From JALRBM01 sp964477195 (lineage in GTDB: Bacteria; Patescibacteriota; Saccharimonadia; Saccharimonadales; Saccharimonadaceae): a stretch of 63,166 bases of DNA. The DNA is taken from NCBI GenBank assembly GCA_964477195.1, contig CAYZCX010000006.1, positions 1 to 63,166 on the forward strand. The letters run 5' to 3'. Below, one piece after another: positions 59,572 through 63,166 of this stretch. Below the pieces are notes generated by a model. The model was given only the letters and a program-made list of their open reading frames with translations. It was not told the origin of the DNA and searched no databases. The stretch's first letter is position 1. Each line of letters begins with the position of its first letter. The position numbers were made by a program, and so were the translations under genes.

Positions 59572-59626
59572 CTCGGATATGATATCCGAGCGTTATATTT
59601 ATATCATGTTATGAGATTATTTACAA
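59572..59626 (-). promoter_or_regulatory. Promoter with 8-bp 5'-end hairpin
   Basis: On the minus strand TTGTAA (59626-59621) and TATAAA (59603-59598) are 17 bases apart. CTCGGATA-tca-TATCCGAG (59590-59572) begins 7 bases later. Confidence 0.75.
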
Positions 59627-59650
59627 TATGTAGAGAAATAAAATAAGGTT

Positions 59651-59684
59651 GGTGGGGCTTGTCGTTCGGGAAGCCCCCCCCACC
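59651..59684 (-). terminator. 3' hairpin of the 59707 cassette
   Basis: On the minus strand GGTGGGG-rich and AAGCCCCACC arms close a 10-base loop, followed by CTTATTTTA. One arm contains a run of eight G, so its length may be misassembled. Confidence 0.7.
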
Positions 59685-59706
59685 TTTCTAGATGCGCCCC
59701 GCGTGA

Positions 59707-59916
59707 CTACGCGCAGGCGTCACCGCCGCTGAAGCTCACATCACCGCCACTCGGCGAAGGCGATTCGCATCCCGCCGGCGCCGAAGAGGTGTCCGTGGTG
59801 AAGAGGCTCGTGACCTCCGCCACATCGCCACCACCCTGGTCAGCCGACGAAGCGCCGGGCGTTCCCGGACGACGCTGTGCCGTGGTCCTGCGTCGGGGAC
59901 TCTGGGGGGTTGTCAT
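59707..59916 (-). CDS. Small low-complexity peptide, 69 aa (cassette gene, possible peptide precursor)
   Basis: A basic Arg/Pro/Thr-rich N-terminal half, a central VAEVTSLFTTDT segment and a C-terminal Ser/Gly/Asp tail with two Cys and two SGGD units, ending in CA. The layout recalls a leader plus core of ribosomally made, modified peptides, but no modifying enzyme is nearby. A perfect AGGAGG precedes the ATG, and TATAAT lies about 40 bases upstream. Confidence 0.55.
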   Translation of the reverse strand: MTTPQSPRRRTTAQRRPGTPGASSADQGGGDVAEVTSLFTTDTSSAPAGCESPSPSGGDVSFSGGDACA

Positions 59917-59976
59917 TTGGTCCTCCTGATAGGTGGATCAACATTGCACGATAAATTATATCATATCTTGGAGATG

Positions 59977-59990
59977 GACAGGGATGAAAA
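59977..59990 (+). repeat. 14-bp inverted repeat flanking the tRNA-like unit, left copy
   Basis: GACAGGGATGAAAA here has its exact complement at 60246-60259. Confidence 0.85.
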
Positions 59991-60083
59991 TAACCTGCAA
60001 CCTGAGAACGACAAGAAGTCGTCGGGTGTGCTCTATAGAAGCATCCATCTCATAATTGTGTTAAAGGGGTACTTGCATACCTA

Positions 60084-60158
60084 GAGCAAGAAACAGGATT
60101 CGAACCTGCGACCTTCACCCGGAATCGGGTGACGCTCTGCCACTGAGCTATTCTCGCC
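60084..60158 (-). tRNA. tRNA-like gene with abnormal anticodon arm
   Basis: Acceptor GGCGAGA/TCTTGCT, D-arm GCTC/GAGC, T-arm with GGTTCGAATCC and a 5-base variable loop are all normal and closest to a tRNA-Gly type. The anticodon arm is not: with TCACC/GGTGA as the stem, the loop has 8 bases (CGATTCCG), or the arm closes further to a 7-bp stem with an ATTC loop. TCC (Gly), TTC (Glu) or neither could be the anticodon. No CCA is encoded, unlike the tRNA-Leu here. Confidence 0.7.
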
Positions 60159-60163
60159 TAAGA

Positions 60164-60241
60164 CAGGCGGGCGGGGCTCTCCTTGGGGGGAAGAGGGAGC
60201 CCTCGCACCCGCCTGACCTCTCTCGCCGGCCGCGACCGGCG
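60164..60241 (-). ncRNA. Structured GC-rich segment directly 5' of the tRNA-like gene
   Basis: On the minus strand the leader holds CGCCGG/CCGGCG (60241-60224), then a long stem CAGGCGGG/CCCGCCTG (60215-60164) with an inner GGGCTC/GAGCCC stem, ending 6 bases before the tRNA. A promoter TTGCTC, 17 bases, GATAAT (about 60300-60330) and a GTAAAGAACTTTAC palindrome (60273-60286) lie upstream. It may be a precursor RNA with the tRNA, or contain a 34-codon ORF (60252-60148) that I cannot support. Confidence 0.5.
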
Positions 60242-60245
60242 GAGC

Positions 60246-60259
60246 TTTTCATCCCTGTC
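60246..60259 (+). repeat. 14-bp inverted repeat, right copy
   Basis: TTTTCATCCCTGTC, the exact complement of 59977-59990. Confidence 0.85.
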
Positions 60260-60335
60260 AAAATTGCAACAGGTAAAGAACTTTACGAGTGCACCATAAT
60301 TATCGCATGAAGTAGAAAGAAGAGCAACAATGTTC

Positions 60336-63166
60336 TTATTGATTTTCCAAAAGGTCTTGCTCGAAATCAAGGATGCCCTTGTATGATGCCTCGTAGCTAC
60401 TGACGTCAGGAAGCTCAAGAGTAGTAATGCAACGCCAAATGATCTGAATGAGTTGACTAAACCGTGCCAGGTCTTCAGCGGAAAAGTGAGCCTCGAGCGC
60501 AACTATCTCATCTTGGGCCGTAGGCTCGACAAATTGCAGCACGCCTTTTTCGAGAGTATACTTTGCATAATCACGAGAATGTGAAACGAGCAAGTAGTAG
60601 AACATTAGTTGTTGTTTGTATTTGTGAAGTTTGATCTTTTCGTATTCATCTTTGCCTTGCCAGCTTCGCGCTGGACGGCCGGTTTTGTAGTCGGTAATGG
60701 TGATAGAATTATCAACGATATCGACAAGATCGAGGGCACCTGTGAGGTGTGCTTCTCCCACGAAAACAGCTTGACCCGCAAAACTTAACTCGGTCTTTTG
60801 GGTAGGAGAAAAAGTGTCGTACTTTGCTTCGAGATACGTAGAAAGAACCACGCTTCCCTTTTGGAGGTAGTTGGAAAAATCTCGCTCGCTGAGATGACAT
60901 GCCCGAAGTGCTTCCTCGTAATCATGCAAAATGTCCTCGTGAGGGCGCTGCTTACCTGTGGCACTGAGGTGCGCATGAGCACGCTGCAACGCGGTATGAA
61001 TTGCTGAGCCATAACTTGCGCTTGGGAGTCGAGCTTGAGGAAATCGCAGGAGATTATTAACCAAAAAGCCCTGGGGCCCACCGTGGGGAATATCAAGAAA
61101 AGCATTAACATGTGTTGCGCTTAGTTTGTAGCGCTGCAAGAGCGGTGCGAGGACTTCCTTCATTGTCGGAGCAACTGGCGCGATGATTGGCTGATACCAG
61201 GCAAGCTCTGCTTGTTGGATGCGGTCTGCTGCACTTCTTGCTATCTGGGGGGCCTGCTCCCGCCACTGTTCGCCGTGCAGGAAACGCGCCGATAGCGTAC
61301 TTTTGCCTATGTCGTTTGCGAGTGAGAAACTAATAGTCAGATGGGTCCGAGCGCGGGTCATGGCAACGAAAAAGAGTCGGAGACGTTCGTCGTACGTGTC
61401 CCCTGCCGCAGCGAGCGGAAGATTTGGGGGATAGCTGATAAGTCGGGAGCGTGTGCGGACTTGCTCACCCCACGACGAGTCGACTGCGCCGATAATATAG
61501 ACGTGGTCAAATTCGAGACCTTTTGATTTGTGGGCAGTCATCAGCTGGATGGCTTCAAGATCTGCGGTGACCGGCTGAATATTCATGAGCGTCGTACCCA
61601 GTTCGCGGTGAAGACGGATAAATTCCAGCATGGCCTGAAGAGTCGGAATCTCATTTGGATGATGATCAAGTAGTTTGCTGCGGATTGTGCGAAGCGCCTC
61701 TAAGTAAGTCACGTAAAGTTCGGGCGAATCCCGTAAATTTTCTGCTGAAAAATAGTAGGAAGCAATCGGCGAAATATATTCTTCTTCAGTGTCGCCACGT
61801 CCGATGATATGATCGATCATTCGCTCAAGTGGCGTATGGGCAAGTTCTTGTGAGCGCGTAACAAGCCATGTATGAAGCGGAATGAAATCAGGCGAAACGC
61901 TCATAATTTCGAGCCAGCTTTTGTGACTCTCTTGTGCTTTGAGACTTAGCTGCCACAGCCGAATTGGCGCGATAGCAAAGGCTGGGTGTGCGAGTAATTT
62001 TGGTAGCAGGCCATTCGCGTCATCGTGTCGTTCCTCGTAGAGCGCGACGAGTAACTCGGCGACGAGCTCGATAAGCTGAATAGGCTCAAGGGTTAAAACG
62101 TTATATTTTTTTTCGTAATTAATGGGGATTTTTTCGTGATGAAGAAATGGCAAAAGCGCTTCTATTTCTTTGTGTCGCCGTGCTAAGATCGCGATATTTT
62201 GCGGCGGTATACCTGCTTTTATTTTAGCTGCAATGTCATGCGCAATCCACGCGCGTTCGTCATTTATTGTCGGAAGTTCGGCAAGTGTCACATTGGTAGT
62301 ATTGGCTTTGAGGTGTGGAGTGAGGGTCTTGTCGAGTCCTGGAAGCAGCGCTTCGAGTCGAGTCGTTCCCTGCGTAATAACCGATCGGGCGTGATCGAGC
62401 ACAGTTTGTGAAGAGCGATAATTATCAGTGAGTGTGATTTGCTTGGTGGTGGGAAAAAGTGTCAGAAACGCATTGATGTTGCCGACATCCGCGCCTTGAA
62501 AACTATAAATCGCTTGATCATCGTCCCCGACTGCTAGTACGTTGGGTTTGCCGTCGTTTACTTCATTGCTTGTAAGATTATGTAGAATACGCATTTGCGC
62601 AAGATTGGTGTCCTGGAATTCGTCGACCATAATATACTGAAATTGCTCTTGAAGATTAAAACGAAGCTCGGGAAATACTTCCATCGCGTGTACAACACGC
62701 AGAATCATATCATCAAAGTCATAGAGCTTGGCTTCTTGCATTCGAAGTAGGTACTGGTAATAAATATAACTGACGGCACGCAACTTGACTGCGGCGAGTT
62801 TGGCCTTGAGCACGAATTGATTTGCATCGTCCTTTTTCATCCATTTTGTGCGCCATGCGCTAAGCGGTTTTGTTGAGTTTTGATCAGTAGCTTCTTGCAG
62901 GGCTTGGTCGAGGCTATCCGCTAGGACATCGGGAAGCGTCGCGATTCCCGGAATCGATATTGCTCCATCCACACTATGTATTTCATCAACAAAAGGCCGT
63001 AACACTGCGATAGTGGTCTTGGATAGGCGTGGCTGAAATGCTTCGGTGAGACGTTTTTCTACCGTATCGATAACGTGGTCATTGATGTCGAGCACGGCGA
63101 GGAGCTCATCGCTGGTGAGACCGCTGCGTTTTAGCTCCGAGATGGTTTTTAATGTGTCTAATAGAT
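60336..63166 (-). CDS. UvrD/PcrA-type helicase fused to a RecB-family nuclease, N-terminus beyond the window
   Basis: The open frame continues past the right edge, where the Walker A motif should lie. Visible motifs: YIMVDEFQDTN (Walker B), VGDDDQAIYSFQGAD, DNYRSSQT, LMTAHKSKGLEFDHVYIIGAVD, LFFVAMTRARTHL. The C-terminal 230 residues carry SYGSAIHTALQRAH and TGALDLVDI...TITDYKTGRP, the PD-(D/E)xK nuclease motifs. Such helicase-nucleases process double-strand breaks, as AddA or RecB do. No AddB/RecC partner is seen within the window. Confidence 0.93.
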   Translation of the reverse strand, partial: LLDTLKTISELKRSGLTSDELLAVLDINDHVIDTVEKRLTEAFQPRLSKTTIAVLRPFVDEIHSVDGAISIPGIATLPDVLADSLDQALQEATDQNSTKPLSAWRTKWMKKDDANQFVLKAKLAAVKLRAVSYIYYQYLLRMQEAKLYDFDDMILRVVHAMEVFPELRFNLQEQFQYIMVDEFQDTNLAQMRILHNLTSNEVNDGKPNVLAVGDDDQAIYSFQGADVGNINAFLTLFPTTKQITLTDNYRSSQTVLDHARSVITQGTTRLEALLPGLDKTLTPHLKANTTNVTLAELPTINDERAWIAHDIAAKIKAGIPPQNIAILARRHKEIEALLPFLHHEKIPINYEKKYNVLTLEPIQLIELVAELLVALYEERHDDANGLLPKLLAHPAFAIAPIRLWQLSLKAQESHKSWLEIMSVSPDFIPLHTWLVTRSQELAHTPLERMIDHIIGRGDTEEEYISPIASYYFSAENLRDSPELYVTYLEALRTIRSKLLDHHPNEIPTLQAMLEFIRLHRELGTTLMNIQPVTADLEAIQLMTAHKSKGLEFDHVYIIGAVDSSWGEQVRTRSRLISYPPNLPLAAAGDTYDERLRLFFVAMTRARTHLTISFSLANDIGKSTLSARFLHGEQWREQAPQIARSAADRIQQAELAWYQPIIAPVAPTMKEVLAPLLQRYKLSATHVNAFLDIPHGGPQGFLVNNLLRFPQARLPSASYGSAIHTALQRAHAHLSATGKQRPHEDILHDYEEALRACHLSERDFSNYLQKGSVVLSTYLEAKYDTFSPTQKTELSFAGQAVFVGEAHLTGALDLVDIVDNSITITDYKTGRPARSWQGKDEYEKIKLHKYKQQLMFYYLLVSHSRDYAKYTLEKGVLQFVEPTAQDEIVALEAHFSAEDLARFSQLIQIIWRCITTLELPDVSSYEASYKGILDFEQDLLENQ

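Noticed and set aside
819..59916. Cassettes as integron gene cassettes
   Set aside because: They are scattered in both orientations with their own promoters, no integrase is present, and the 3' hairpins share no attC-like core sequence.
55955..60259. One transposon bounded by the two inverted-repeat pairs
   Set aside because: The pair at 55955/56335 and the pair at 59977/60259 have unrelated sequences, and conserved genes (atpC, dus) lie between them.
60158..60502. 114-codon frame across the tRNA-like unit and the end of the helicase gene
   Set aside because: It overlaps the helicase-nuclease coding region and structured RNA, has no ribosome-binding site and ends in low-complexity Arg/Pro sequence.
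1..63166. CRISPR array, rRNA operon or intact prophage
   Set aside because: No regularly spaced direct repeats, no rRNA-like stretches and no cluster of capsid, terminase or tail genes were found. The lone tail-fibre-like gene is not enough.

Overview
The window looks like a chromosome piece from a Candidate Phyla Radiation bacterium, most likely a Saccharibacteria (TM7) relative, taken from an Illumina metagenome assembly. The evidence is a set of single-copy bacterial genes with small-genome traits (gltX, pyrH, smpB, xth, dus, a reduced F-type ATP synthase), UGA used as an ordinary stop (which argues against Gracilibacteria/SR1), and many surface proteins of the kind found in these epibionts (GT2 plus GH18, DUF3048, PEGA, sortase, beta-helix, RCC1). 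The first 49 bases are a mutated Illumina P5/i5/TruSeq adapter, so the left edge is a contig end and not genome.

Layout. 50-5558: a UvrA-like ATPase (partial), a cassette gene, and two large surface or fibre-like proteins. 5646-7554: two high-GC cassettes. 7609-14040: an AT-rich accessory island with two head-to-head Panacea-type toxin-antitoxin modules, an IS1595-like transposase, a stand-alone PheS/FDX-ACB synthetase behind a Phe-rich leader peptide, and a replication-relaxation-type protein. 14062-15690: three cassettes. 15712-31514: TM2 protein, two-component system, DUF3048, GT2/GH18 operon, gltX, PEGA, sortase, tRNA-Leu, pilin-like RCC1 protein. 31511-34673: a nucleotide-sanitation and repair operon. 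34716-49240: smpB, pyrH, glycosyltransferases, hydrolases and an ABC-F ATPase, interleaved with many cassettes. 49287-56810: the ATP synthase cluster. 56835-63166: carbonic-anhydrase-like protein, dus, two last cassettes, a tRNA-like gene inside inverted repeats, and a UvrD/RecB-type helicase-nuclease (partial).

Two gene populations are visible. The core genes are about 48% GC in the lines I counted, and many have a TATAAT-like box only 6-10 bases before the ATG, so their mRNAs should be leaderless. Against this stand about 18 small, mostly unrecognised transcription units with higher GC (about 55-70% in sampled lines). Each has its own promoter, usually a stem-loop at or near the predicted transcript 5' end, a Shine-Dalgarno leader, one gene (once two), and a strong 3' hairpin. 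They sit singly or in twos and threes between core genes, and one separates atpD from atpC. Several encode lipoproteins, single-pass membrane proteins or small secreted proteins. This dispersed set of autonomous cassettes is the best candidate here for an undescribed system.

The other outstanding item is the leader peptide at 11342-11452, with six Phe codons in seven. It can base-pair with the ribosome-binding region of the PheS-like gene, which suggests translational attenuation by phenylalanine supply. No CRISPR array, rRNA or intact prophage was seen. Coordinates and base pairing were worked out by eye; no searches or folding programs were run.
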